From assembly GCF_003097315.1 (NCBI RefSeq), contig NZ_QDDL01000014.1, positions 32,014 through 96,013 of the forward strand: a DNA stretch of 64,000 bases. Reading direction: 5' to 3'. This document shows positions 35,713-44,228 of the stretch, piece by piece; positions within the stretch are counted from its first letter, which is position 1, and the number at the start of each line of letters is the position of its first letter. The stretch is from Pelagibaculum spongiae. Lineage in GTDB: Bacteria > Pseudomonadota > Gammaproteobacteria > Enterobacterales > Pelagibaculaceae. A program made the translations under genes and the position numbers. Below the pieces are notes generated by a model. It made no database searches and was not told the origin of the DNA. It saw only the letters and a program-made list of their open reading frames with translations.

Positions 35713-36324
35713 TTATTTAATTGATAGAGCACTATATGCAACAACTGTGACTAGCAATAAAGAAAACAGATAACGAATCCATCTCCCCCACTTCTGATGA
35801 TTGAATATAGGCTGAAGTAATTTACCAATAGCGAGCCAAACTAAATCCATAGCGGTGGCAATCAAAAAGCATATGGTAATCGCAACAAGGGTTAGGTACG
35901 AATTGTCGGTTTCAATTATTTGGCTTTGAGAAAATATCGCAACAAACCCTGCGTAAGCTTTTGGATTTAATAAATAGAGAATGACACCGTTTTTAAAGCC
36001 GGGAGCGCTAGCTATTTTTTGACTGATATTGCTTTCAGTGGCTGTGCTAGATTTTGCAATTTTTACCGCTAAGTACAATAAATAAAACATACTGAACATT
36101 AACATGACTGATGAAAGAGAAGGGTGCTGAGCTAGCAATAGTGCAAGGCCGTATGCTGAACCAATCGCAATAATTAGCGTGCCAATCAGTATGCCGTAGA
36201 AAAAAGGCAGTGTTTTTTTGATGCCGAAAGAGGCACTGGTTGTGGCGAGTGTTAAAGGTGCTGGGCCAGGAGAACCAAACAGTAGCAAGGCGGTGATGGC
36301 CATGGGAATGAAATTGCTTAACAT
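35713..36324 (-). CDS. LysE family amino acid exporter
   Basis: An inner-membrane protein of about 203 residues with six hydrophobic segments. The LysE/RhtB signature is present early (LLLFGSPGPAPLTLATTSASFGIKKTLPFFYGILIG), and GVILYLLNPKAYAGFVAIF matches the usual NPKxxxxF motif. The ATG at 36324 fits the family start; a frame open to 36405 would add 27 residues. The substrate, an amino acid or derivative, is unknown. Confidence 0.88.
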   Translation of the reverse strand: MLSNFIPMAITALLLFGSPGPAPLTLATTSASFGIKKTLPFFYGILIGTLIIAIGSAYGLALLLAQHPSLSSVMLMFSMFYLLYLAVKIAKSSTATESNISQKIASAPGFKNGVILYLLNPKAYAGFVAIFSQSQIIETDNSYLTLVAITICFLIATAMDLVWLAIGKLLQPIFNHQKWGRWIRYLFSLLLVTVVAYSALSIK

Positions 36325-36483
36325 GCAGAATCCATATTGAAAGGTATTGTCTGGCAAGCTGAGTGGGGCTGTAATTGACCAGCTTTCCAATGACACTGCT
36401 AACAAAAATGGTTATTCAGTATGATAAACCAGATTAATGCAACGAATTAAATATGAAAAATAAAAGTTCTAATTGTTTCAGAT

Positions 36484-36510
36484 ATAAAAAAAGCGGCTAA
36501 GCCGCTCTTA
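36484..36510 (-). terminator. Terminator of the phnA-like gene
   Basis: On the minus strand AAGAGCGGC and GCCGCTTTT pair around TTA and run into a T tract. It lies 15 bp past the stop codon. Confidence 0.85.
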
Positions 36511-36524
36511 AAATGCACTTTAAA

Positions 36525-37094
36525 TTAAGCTTTTTTCAAATAAGCACTCACCAAAACAATCTGAGTACCATTCACCTTGCCTTCAATATGCAATGGATTA
36601 TCGGTCAGAGAAATATTCTTTACCAATGTACCGCGTTTGGCGGTAAAGCCCGCACCTTTAACAGTTAGGTCTTTAATGAGTGTCACACTGTCGCCCGCTT
36701 GCAGGCGTGCGCCGTTGCTATCTTTAGTTGGCGTAGCGTTTTCATCTTCAAGGCCTGACTCGGCCCACTTTTGCATATCTTCATCTAGATACAGCATATC
36801 CAGTAGATCTTGTGCCCAACCTTCACCTTTGGCGACCAGTTGACGCAGTTGACGCCATGCCATGACCTGTACCGCTGGAACCTGACTCCACATGCTGTCA
36901 TTCAGGCAGCGCCAATGGTTGCCGTCGATGCTTTCTGGGTTGCTGGTTTGTGCTTCACAGATGGCGCAAATAGCAACGTTATCATCTGCAGTGCCGTTGC
37001 CACCGCTGACTTCAATTTGGTTTAACGGAGTTTCTGCTGTGCATAATTCACAACGTCCTTCGCTACGTGCTTGCAAAGATGCTTCGATGCTCAT
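36525..37094 (-). CDS. PhnA (YjdM) family zinc-ribbon protein
   Basis: A 189-residue protein of the PhnA/YjdM family. The N-terminal zinc ribbon has CELC and CAIC pairs, and the C-terminal part has the conserved SH3-like segment DSNGARLQAGDSVTLIKDLTVKGAGFTAKRGTLVKNISLT. Despite the name, a role in phosphonate use is doubtful for the family. The ATG at 37094 matches the family start (MSIEASLQARSEGRCELC); the open frame reaches back to 37235 without homology. Confidence 0.92.
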   Translation of the reverse strand: MSIEASLQARSEGRCELCTAETPLNQIEVSGGNGTADDNVAICAICEAQTSNPESIDGNHWRCLNDSMWSQVPAVQVMAWRQLRQLVAKGEGWAQDLLDMLYLDEDMQKWAESGLEDENATPTKDSNGARLQAGDSVTLIKDLTVKGAGFTAKRGTLVKNISLTDNPLHIEGKVNGTQIVLVSAYLKKA

Positions 37095-37400
37095 GGAGTG
37101 TTTCCGGTCAGTTCTAAAATCTGCGGCGATTATGCCTACCTTTGCCAGAAATTGGAAAAAACACACTAACAGCAAGGTTAGGTGGTTAGAAATGAGTAAA
37201 GGTGTTTTTGACAATCGAATCAGGAATGCGATCACATAATAAATTTTTATATGCTGTTCAATTCATTTGAAATATTAATGCAAGATTAGGCAAATTTGAT
37301 ATGCTGCCAATATTGAGCGGTGAAAAGCTGTTAGTAAAAAGTTGCGCTGCTCAAACCATAACATTGATATAAAAATCTTCTTGCGATCTCGGAGTGCCCC

Positions 37401-38507
37401 ATGAGAATCCTATTGCTAGCTGCTGCCGCCTTTTTGGTGAGTGCCTGTAATGAACAAACCCAACCGACACAGCAAGCTGAAACTGCTGCGGTGGTCAAGC
37501 CAGCAAAAACCTATAGCCTGACATTGGCGCAAACTTGGCCATCGTCTTTGCCTGTTTTAACCGACACCACTAAACGTTTTGCTGCAATGGCAGAGCAAAT
37601 GTCTGCAGGTCGTTTGAAGGTTCGGGTTGATGCTTCTAATAAGCATAAAGCACCTTTAGGTATTTTCGATCTGGTGAAATCTGGTCAGTACGATTTAGGC
37701 CATTCCGCTTCTTATTATTGGAAAGGCAAGGATGTGAATACCTTGTTCTTTACTACCATGCCGTTTGGCATGATTGCCGCTGAACAGAACGCTTGGTTTG
37801 AATATGGTGGTGGCCAAGAGCTGATGAATAAGGTTTATGGTCGTCATGGTTTGCTGGCAGTTCCCGGCGGAAATACCGGCAACCAAATGGGTGGTTGGTT
37901 TAAAAAAGAAATCAATACGCCAGAAGATTTGCACGGTTTAAAAATGCGTATTCCGGGTTTTGCTGGCGAAATTATGGCCAAAGTCGGTGCCAAGCCAACC
38001 AATATTGCACCGGGTGAACTTTATACTTCACTGGAACGCAAAACCATCGACGCTTTGGAGTGGATTGGACCAGCCTTTGATTTAAGCATGGGCTTTCATA
38101 AAATCGCTCCTTACTACTACACCAGCTGGCACGAGCCAGGTGCAGAGTCACAGTTTTTGGTTAACAAGAAAAAGTTGGCCAGCCTACCGGAAGATCTACA
38201 GGCAATTTTGTTAAGCGCCATGAAATTATCCGGTTACCAAACGCTGACTCAGGTAACGTTTAAAAATGGTGAAAACTGGAAAATTATGAAGGAAGAATAT
38301 CCTTCTATTCAGATTAAAACTTTCCCGGCACCGGTAATGGCAGTATTGAAAAAGGCTAATGATGAATTGTTAGCTGAAATGGCTGCTAAAGATCCACTGT
38401 CGAAAGAGATTATTGAATCTCAGCAAGCCTTTTTGAAAACGAGCCGTCAGTGGACCAAAATCTCAGATCAGGCTTTCTTGAATAGTAATGAAGACCTAGT
38501 TAAGTAA
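37401..38507 (+). CDS. TRAP transporter substrate-binding lipoprotein (DctP family)
   Basis: A 368-residue periplasmic binding protein of the TRAP type with a lipobox VSAC, so it is tethered rather than free. It shows the family pattern: an N-terminal lobe with LTLAQTWPSSLPVLTD, the signature LHGLKMRIPGFAGEIM with the ligand-binding arginine, and TSLERKTIDALEWIGPAFDLSMGFH. It resembles the keto-acid/lactate-binding subgroup. No dctQ or dctM membrane genes lie next to it, so it is an orphan here. Confidence 0.9.
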   Translation: MRILLLAAAAFLVSACNEQTQPTQQAETAAVVKPAKTYSLTLAQTWPSSLPVLTDTTKRFAAMAEQMSAGRLKVRVDASNKHKAPLGIFDLVKSGQYDLGHSASYYWKGKDVNTLFFTTMPFGMIAAEQNAWFEYGGGQELMNKVYGRHGLLAVPGGNTGNQMGGWFKKEINTPEDLHGLKMRIPGFAGEIMAKVGAKPTNIAPGELYTSLERKTIDALEWIGPAFDLSMGFHKIAPYYYTSWHEPGAESQFLVNKKKLASLPEDLQAILLSAMKLSGYQTLTQVTFKNGENWKIMKEEYPSIQIKTFPAPVMAVLKKANDELLAEMAAKDPLSKEIIESQQAFLKTSRQWTKISDQAFLNSNEDLVK

Positions 38508-38526
38508 TTTTTGGATCAGTGAAAAA

Positions 38527-38561
38527 TAAAAAGCCGCAGCAGTAATGTTGCGGCTTTTTAT
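38527..38561 (+). terminator. Terminator of the TRAP binding protein gene
   Basis: AAAAAGCCGCA and TGCGGCTTTTT arms followed by ATTT. It lies about 20 bp past the stop and directly before the 52-bp repeats. Confidence 0.9.
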
Positions 38562-38712
38562 TTCCAAGGACGGAATGTATTTCGCAAAGAAGCATGGATG
38601 CTGGTGCGATTATTTCCAAGGACGGAATGGTTTTCGCTAAGAAGCATGGATGCTGGTGCGATTATTTCCAAGGACGGAATGGTTTTCGCAAAGAAGCATG
38701 GATGCTGGTGCT
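38561..38712 (+). repeat. 52-bp tandem repeat, three units
   Basis: Units begin at 38561, 38613 and 38665 with TTTCCAAGGACGGAAT and end with GGATGCTGGTGCGATTA; the third diverges after CTGGTGC. Units differ by one to three bases. The array is non-coding and lies between two terminators. Confidence 0.93.
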
Positions 38713-38733
38713 GCGGTGTCTAAAATTTCCACA

Positions 38734-38767
38734 TAAAAAAACGACCTACCCATCAAGGTAAGTCGTT
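38734..38767 (-). terminator. Terminator of the NTF2-like gene
   Basis: Read on the minus strand, ACGACTTACC and GGTAGGTCGT pair around a short loop and run into TTTTTTAT. It lies about 55 bp past the stop codon. Confidence 0.85.
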
Positions 38768-38824
38768 AAAGTAAATTTCATTTTTATTTTTATTTTTGTT
38801 ATTGGCAAACTTTAGAGCAGGCGA

Positions 38825-39199
38825 TTAGCCTTGTGCTTCAAAATCATCTTCACGCAGTTTTGCACTGCCGTCAGCTTGCAGTACCCATAATTCTTTATGG
38901 ATTACGCCCTGCGCTTGATTCATTTTCCAGCCACTTTTTAATAACACGCTTTGCGAGTCAACTACTTCAAAGCTCGGCTCGATGTATTCAACATCAGAAA
39001 AACCATCGTTGATCAGATTTTGCCAGAATGCCTGAATTTGTTCAGTACCGGTAAAAGTGCCAAATGGGCGGGCATGCATCACGGCATCTGCTTCATATTG
39101 AGCGGCGCAACCTGCAGCATCGCCAGAATTAAAGGCATTTTTCCAGTTTTGGCTGGCGCTGTGGACTGCATCTAAAAGTGTTTGGCTCATATTGGACAT
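38825..39199 (-). CDS. NTF2-like / SnoaL-fold family protein
   Basis: A 124-residue protein of the nuclear transport factor 2-like fold (YybH/SgcJ group). The pattern WKNAFNSGDAAGCAAQYEADAVMHARPFGTFTGTEQIQAFWQNLI is typical, with strands following. Members are varied: isomerases, cyclases, or small-ligand binders. It is divergent from a LysR regulator 108 bp away, the usual layout for a LysR-controlled target. Confidence 0.88.
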   Translation of the reverse strand: MSNMSQTLLDAVHSASQNWKNAFNSGDAAGCAAQYEADAVMHARPFGTFTGTEQIQAFWQNLINDGFSDVEYIEPSFEVVDSQSVLLKSGWKMNQAQGVIHKELWVLQADGSAKLREDDFEAQG

Positions 39200-39306
39200 C
39201 CTAAAACTGGAAAGAAGTGGCTCAAAAATTGTTAATCAATGTTAGCGATAAAGTTTCATGCTATAAACTGGACAATTGAGAAAACACTGTTTGGTTTTTT
39301 GAAACA

Positions 39307-40260
39307 ATGATCCAATATTTGCGTCATATGAGCATCTTCGCGTCAGTGGTTGATTGTGGTTCGATTAGCGCAGCGGCTGAGTCGCTGGATTTGTCGAAAT
39401 CAGTGATCAGTCAGCATTTGAAATCTCTGGAGATGGCATTAAAAGTGTCTCTGCTGCAGAGAACTACCCGCCGGCAACAGTTAACGCCTGCTGGACAAGA
39501 TTTCTATTTGCAGTGTCAGAAGATGCAGCAATTGGCCAAGGATGCTTGGCAGGTTGCTGAGCAATCTCGCCAAGAGCCCGCAGGCCCTATCCGAATTAGT
39601 GCGCCGCATGCTTTGATTGAAGCGATCATTGCGCCAGCGATTGGTCAGCTGTGTACTGAATATGCTCAGATTCGACCAAGTCTTCAGGCCAATGACCAGC
39701 GAGTAGATTTACTCGAACAAGAAATCGACCTAGCGATAAGAGTAGGTCTTCTGCCATCGAGCAATTTGAAGCAACGAAAGTTAGGCAGTTTTCGAGATGT
39801 ACTGTGTGCCAGCAAGCCTTTTATTGAGAGGCACCAAAATCAGCTGGATCAGTTGGTAACTCGGCTGCAGCAAGCTGAAGACACTAAAGACAGGGATGGC
39901 AGTGAAATCAGCTATGAACTCGATTTAGATTACATTGCTAACAGCTGGCAAGGGCGGCGATTATCCCATGCTTTAACCAGCAAAACTTCAAGACAAACCC
40001 GAACATTGCAGGTGAGCGCTTCTCGTTTTACCAACTCTTTACCCTCAGTGATTGCTATGGCTAAAGCGGGTGCCGGTATTGCGATCATTCCCAATTTTCT
40101 ATTGAACAACCATGTTGAGCTTGAACCAATATGCAGCGACTGGCAGTTAGACGAAGTGCCAATTTATAGCGTGCATTCTTATAATCAGAAGCCACCATGC
40201 TCGGTTGAGCTCTCAATTGAGGCAATTCAAAAGCATCTGAATCACATAAATCCAGCTTGA
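39307..40260 (+). CDS. LysR family transcriptional regulator
   Basis: A 317-residue regulator with an N-terminal winged helix (FASVVDCGSISAAAESLDLSKSVISQHLKSLEMALKVSLLQRTTRRQQLTPAG) and a C-terminal periplasmic-binding-like effector domain. It is the CrgA-like type of LysR. It faces the NTF2-like gene, so it probably regulates that gene and itself from the 108-bp space between. A weakly conserved C-terminal loop (QAEDTKDRDGSE) differs from most members. Confidence 0.93.
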   Translation: MIQYLRHMSIFASVVDCGSISAAAESLDLSKSVISQHLKSLEMALKVSLLQRTTRRQQLTPAGQDFYLQCQKMQQLAKDAWQVAEQSRQEPAGPIRISAPHALIEAIIAPAIGQLCTEYAQIRPSLQANDQRVDLLEQEIDLAIRVGLLPSSNLKQRKLGSFRDVLCASKPFIERHQNQLDQLVTRLQQAEDTKDRDGSEISYELDLDYIANSWQGRRLSHALTSKTSRQTRTLQVSASRFTNSLPSVIAMAKAGAGIAIIPNFLLNNHVELEPICSDWQLDEVPIYSVHSYNQKPPCSVELSIEAIQKHLNHINPA

Positions 40261-40392
40261 ACAGCGGTTTTACTTGGCTAGCATGTACAGTGATAATTGT
40301 ATTATTAGCAATAGTTTATGAACTGTCTCCGAGTTTTACTATCGAAATATGAAGAAACAGAAAATAACCAAAAATTAATCTGGAGCGCTGTG

Positions 40393-40608
40393 ATGTCATT
40401 CAAATTATCGCCTAAGTTTTCAATCAAGTTATGGGTGCGATTTTCAATTTTACTCGGTACTTTAATTTTGACCGGTTGCGCTGCCACAGGCACTACAGGC
40501 ACCACTGAGCCAAATAACTTATCTTTATGGGATCGGGGTGCAGACTGTGAAGGACCATTTCCAGCAAGAAATGGTTATCAGAATTGTGGTCTAGGAAAAG
40601 GGCGTTAA
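40393..40608 (+). CDS. Small hypothetical lipoprotein, 71 residues
   Basis: From the ATG at 40393 (with GGAG 9 bp upstream) the protein has a basic start, a hydrophobic stretch and a lipobox LTGC, giving a mature peptide CAATGTTGTTEPNNLSLWDRG and a short tail with two cysteines (DCEGPF, QNCGLGKGR). An upstream start at 40318 would spoil the signal peptide. Function unknown; it is followed by a terminator. Confidence 0.7.
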   Translation: MSFKLSPKFSIKLWVRFSILLGTLILTGCAATGTTGTTEPNNLSLWDRGADCEGPFPARNGYQNCGLGKGR

Positions 40609-40636
40609 TAATTATTCCTAGTGAACAATCAGAAGA

Positions 40637-40663
40637 CAAAAAAAGAGTCGAGGCTCTTTTTTA
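40637..40663. terminator. Terminator, probably bidirectional
   Basis: AAAAGAG and CTCTTTT arms with a 6-base loop and A/T runs on both sides. It lies about 30 bp past the small lipoprotein gene. Confidence 0.75.
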
Positions 40664-40682
40664 TTTTCTGGTGACTTAATAT

Positions 40683-40775
40683 TTATTTGTTGATTTTAAA
40701 TTTATTAACCAATAGCGATAGCTGTTGTAAATATTCCGTTGAAGTTTTGGCATCAGAAGTTTTTTGCTGGCTCAT
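40683..40775 (-). pseudogene. C-terminal remnant of a methyl-accepting chemotaxis protein
   Basis: Thirty codons read MSQQKTSDAKTSTEYLQQLS then LLVNKFKINK, like the extreme C-terminus of chemoreceptors (LxxLVxxFKI). An in-frame TGA lies just upstream and no signalling domain follows in that direction, so this looks like a leftover gene end. Confidence 0.4.
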
Positions 40776-41081
40776 TCGAGTCGTTCGTTCTCCTCATTGA
40801 ACAACTTTCATCACCACCATCCTTTTCAGTGCTTGCAACTGTAAACCTCAACTTTGATCACACGCTCTATTTTTTCTGTGTAAGCAGTACGAAATAAGGT
40901 AATTACATGATATTTTTACCATTCAATTTTTTACCCGCGTTTTGTTTGGGATAATTGAAATTGGTCTACCAACTGCAGCTCGCTTGGGGCGAAGATCACG
41001 TGCAAGCTAGAGCCAGTGATTGCCATTGAGATGATAAGCTGTTGTTTTACTTTTTATTGCCGGGTACAGGTGTGATATTTC

Positions 41082-41885
41082 ATGATGGGTAAGGTGTTGG
41101 GGTTTGCGATTGGCTTCTGGGCTGGAGGCTGGTTGGGCGGCTTGGTCGGTCTCTATTTTGGTTTCCTCTTTGACCGCAGAGCGGCAGGTAAAGGCCCGTT
41201 AAACCTTAGAGCGCGTTTGAATCCACAAGCACAAGCAGAAGCACAACAGTTGTTTTTTGATGTGACTTTTGAGGTGATGGGACATATTGCTAAGGCAGAT
41301 GGTCAAGTCAGTCAGGCAGAGATTCATATAGCCAACTTACTAATGGATCGAATGCAGCTGCATGGCGAAAAGCGTCAGCGAGCACAGCAGGCATTTTCTA
41401 AAGGTAAAGTCGCAGATTACCCATTAGAGCAGCGAGTGATTGAGTTTCGACGCAGCTCGCACGGCCAGTCAAGAAAACTCTTCTTAGAAATTCAACTGCA
41501 ATCTGCTTTTGCCGATGGTGCAGTGCATGATGCTGAGCGTCAGGTATTATATCGAGTCGCCAAGAGCCTGCATATTCCGCAGTTGATTGTTGATCAACTG
41601 TTAAAAATGGTTGAAGCCAGTATGCATTTTCAACAGCAGCAGGCAGGTGGTGTGGCACCAGGATCGAATGAACCAACATTGGAAGGTGCTTATGCCATGC
41701 TGGGAATAGAGTCATCTGCGACAGATAAAGAAGTTAAAACGGCTTATCGCAAATTGATGAGTGAGCATCACCCTGACAAGTTAGCGTCTCAAGGTGTTGC
41801 AGAAGAAGCCATCAAACTGGCTACCGAACAAACCCAGCAAATTCAGCAAGCCTACTCGAAAATTAAAAAGCAGCGGGAAAAATAA
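41082..41885 (+). CDS. djlA: DjlA-like co-chaperone (TerB + DnaJ domains), copy 1
   Basis: A 267-residue protein with an N-terminal glycine-rich membrane helix (MMGKVLGFAIGFWAGGWLGGLVGLYFGFLFDRR), a TerB-like helical domain (residues about 55-185, FEVMGHIAKADGQVSQAEI) and a C-terminal J domain with the HPD motif (EHHPDKLA). This is the DjlA layout: an inner-membrane DnaK partner. The middle 510 bp (41154-41663) is identical to the second copy at 44229-44738. A terminator follows. Confidence 0.93.
   Translation: MMGKVLGFAIGFWAGGWLGGLVGLYFGFLFDRRAAGKGPLNLRARLNPQAQAEAQQLFFDVTFEVMGHIAKADGQVSQAEIHIANLLMDRMQLHGEKRQRAQQAFSKGKVADYPLEQRVIEFRRSSHGQSRKLFLEIQLQSAFADGAVHDAERQVLYRVAKSLHIPQLIVDQLLKMVEASMHFQQQQAGGVAPGSNEPTLEGAYAMLGIESSATDKEVKTAYRKLMSEHHPDKLASQGVAEEAIKLATEQTQQIQQAYSKIKKQREK
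41154..41663 (+). repeat. 510-bp block shared by the two djlA copies (copy A)
   Basis: This block matches 44229-44738 base for base with a constant offset of 3075. Sequence on both sides is clearly diverged. A second identical patch (41756-41797 with 44831-44872) lies in the J domain. The pattern suggests gene conversion. Confidence 0.92.
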
Positions 41886-41928
41886 TCCCCTCCCCCCACT
41901 TGTTTTATCAATTGGTTGTTTCAGGTTA

Positions 41929-41958
41929 CCCCGGATAGCTTTCTATTCGGGATTTTTA
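41929..41958 (+). terminator. Terminator of djlA copy 1
   Basis: CCCGGATAG and CTATTCGGG form a 9-bp stem with one G-T pair around CTTT, followed by ATTTTTATT. It lies 44 bp past the stop codon. Confidence 0.8.
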
Positions 41959-42053
41959 TTAATTAGAACATAACAGATTATGCTTTAATTTAACCATTGA
42001 TATAATAATTATGGCTGTGTGTTTCTGTATAGAATTGAGGCTTGGTTTTAAAA

Positions 42054-42698
42054 TTAATACTGCTTGTAAAATTCCAGGTTTCGAAAGTGATCTGCCAAAT
42101 CGTCTTTCCAGTATGCATCACCACCATGAATGATATAGGAGCTCGTCATGGTTTTATAACCATAATGAGTGGCACCATCTTCATTGGATCGCCATGATAA
42201 TGGCTGTTTATCATAGAGTGCTTCATTGTAAGGAATATCGCGTGCTGATAAATCCCTAGCTCCAATGGTTGCGTGGATGCAGCTATTGCTATGCCAGCCC
42301 ATAATCACCAATCGTTCTATCCCATGTGATTGTAATTGCTCATGTAAATTGGTTTCTTCAAAAGCATTGCTGTGTGGTTTTTGAAGCAAGTGTACCTTTG
42401 ATGAATTCATATCCAGCATTGCTTTAAGTTCGCTTCGGGTTTGGTCTGGGCCATCGGTAGAGTAGGGTTTACCTTGAACAAAATTAATTAGCCAAATATG
42501 GCAGTCTGCTTTATGTACATAGTAGAGCACTTCTTGTTGCCAGCGGGTCGGGTTAAAGTAACCTTTTCGAGAGAACCAGCTGGACGCTCTCCAGCTTTCG
42601 TCAATTACCAATAGTGCAACTTTGTTTGCGTTTTTTTGTAAATGAGCACTTAGATGCCCTGCAAGACTTCCTGCTAATAGCATTGTTTTTAGCTTCAA
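42054..42698 (-). CDS. Isochorismatase-like cysteine hydrolase
   Basis: A 214-residue protein of the isochorismatase-like hydrolase family. The N-terminal strand KVALLVIDES supplies the aspartate, KPHSNAFEETNLHEQL the lysine, and LVIMGWHSNSCIHATIGARDL the nucleophilic cysteine. The first 22 residues (MKLKTMLLAGSLAGHLSAHL) look weakly like a signal or membrane anchor. The substrate is unknown. It sits in a pocket of insertion sequence debris between the two djlA copies. Confidence 0.82.
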   Translation of the reverse strand: MKLKTMLLAGSLAGHLSAHLQKNANKVALLVIDESWRASSWFSRKGYFNPTRWQQEVLYYVHKADCHIWLINFVQGKPYSTDGPDQTRSELKAMLDMNSSKVHLLQKPHSNAFEETNLHEQLQSHGIERLVIMGWHSNSCIHATIGARDLSARDIPYNEALYDKQPLSWRSNEDGATHYGYKTMTSSYIIHGGDAYWKDDLADHFRNLEFYKQY

Positions 42699-42736
42699 TT
42701 TCTTAAGTAAAAACTAGTTTAGTCAATAGTCTTTGC

Positions 42737-43437
42737 TTAGACAATAAGAGAACGCTTTATTATTAAGTCGCTGTTGCATCGACCTTTTTTGGCGTCCCTT
42801 TGTGTGTTCTGGCGAACGCCCTCTTCTCGCCAAAGCCACAGCAAATGATCCCATGCTTCTTTTGCACGCTTTTTGTTATCGCGCGCAAACCAGCGCCAGA
42901 ACTCTACCAATAAGCCACTTCCAAGTTTGCTCACTTGCCATGTCGAAACAACTCGATTCAGAGCGGTTTTCGCTTGATAGGCCAAATACCTACGCAACAA
43001 TGCACCAATCAAACTTGTCCAGATCATCCCTTCAGCAATCTCCGGATTTCGAGTGTTGAATTTCTTTAAATTTGTCAGGATTTTCCACTCTTTAAATAAC
43101 AGTTCTATTTGCCAGCGTAGCTTATAACCTTGCTGGACATCTTCAGTACTGAAAGTGGCTTGAGGCAGATTGGTTGCCAGACTTTCAAAGCGCTTTCTCT
43201 TTTTATTCCAACGGATAACCAGTCGAATCTCGCCCTGATATCCTTTCCAGCGCACCTTTGTATCTGTCTGCTTTTTTTGGGCAAATACCGATACAACTCT
43301 TTTAATTTTCGCCCTTTAAAGCCCGGCCTAACAGCACATTCCGTAATCTCAGGGTTAATGGACGCACTTGCTCGAACAATAAAGCTAACACCAGCTGAAA
43401 TCCAATCATCCATTAATTGCTTATCAAAATATTAGCC
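42737..43437 (-). pseudogene. Truncated, frameshifted IS4 family transposase
   Basis: Only the C-terminal half of a DDE transposase remains. The IS4 signature Y(2)R(3)E(6)K is intact in YKLRWQIELLFKEWK and includes the catalytic glutamate. The part before it (YFDKQLMDDWISAG and SFIVRASASINPEITEC) is in another frame; the two join at a run of seven A near 43275, where a -1 shift restores one protein. The N-terminal half with both catalytic aspartates is missing, so it is inactive. Confidence 0.85.
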
Positions 43438-44150
43438 TGCTGTTGTTGCATTAAAAGGATGTTGTACATGTCCGTTGCCCGCCCACCTCGCCGTTCTCGC
43501 AAACAGTGGCAAACATTAATTATTGTTTTTAAAAATTCTGAGCTGTCTATTGAGCAATCCTGTCAGCAATAAAATTTTTCAGTTCCACTGTTTAATAAAT
43601 GGCATCAGTTTTTGCCTGCAATCAAAGTGATTCTATCTCTGAGCTATCTGCTTCAAAGCAAAATAGTCCATCCGCATTTATCGATCTGGCGTCATTGGCC
43701 AGCCAGCAGCCCCCTGGAACATCGTATTGTCGCTGGGCAACGGGGTCAAACTCAAGTTAGCCAGAAGTAATGCTGGCACTACCTGCCCAGAAAAATAACT
43801 GGTTGTATGCCGAGCTGGTCGATATACGTAAGTCATTCAGAGTGTTTATCGTCCGATTACAGACCTTTTTGAGCAAGCGCCTTTAGTGTGGATGGAATAG
43901 CAAAAAATCCGAAGGTTTGTTGTCTTTTATGTTGATTTCATAAAATTACGTTGCAACAACAGCATTGTTGAGCCTGTAATAACGGTGTTGATTGTTGAGT
44001 TGCATCAAGCGCAAAGTGGTCAGCCGAAAATTTTTGTACGTGCTGATGCTTGTTATGGATGGCGTTTGAATGGACTAGTCTTCTGCTGCTGCCTGAATTC
44101 TGGCAGACTTGAACGGTTTTTAATGAATCAATTTTCAGGATCTTGGTGAA
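43438..44150 (+). mobile_element. Decayed IS66-like remnants
   Basis: Short broken frames match IS66 accessory genes. A TnpA-like start (RRSRKQWQTLIIVFKNSELS) begins at 43469, a TnpA-like end WNIVLSLGNGVKLKLARS lies around 43718-43771, and a TnpB-like piece (MLALPAQKNWLYAELVDIRK) begins at 43769. A later piece (VITVLIVELHQAQSGQPKIF, near 43990) may come from another transposase. Frameshifts and stops break every frame. Confidence 0.65.
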
Positions 44151-44173
44151 TGATGGGTAAGCTGCTTGGCAGT

Positions 44174-44195
44174 TTGATTGGCTATTGGCTATTGG
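44174..44195 (+). repeat. 7-bp tandem repeat (ATTGGCT, three units) in djlA copy 2
   Basis: Three tandem ATTGGCT units follow GGCAGTTTG. Two units would keep the reading frame; three shift it. Seven is not a multiple of three, so each gain or loss by slippage changes the frame. Confidence 0.9.
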
Positions 44196-44228
44196 CTGTG
44201 GGGATGGGTTGGCGCTCTGATCGGCGTG

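Larger units (their letters stand above)
40609..41081. other. Intergenic region with a chemoreceptor remnant
   Basis: No intact gene. It holds a terminator near 40637 and a short minus-strand frame that reads like the end of a chemotaxis receptor. The rest (40780-41081) leads into the first djlA-like gene and shows no clear element. Confidence 0.45.
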
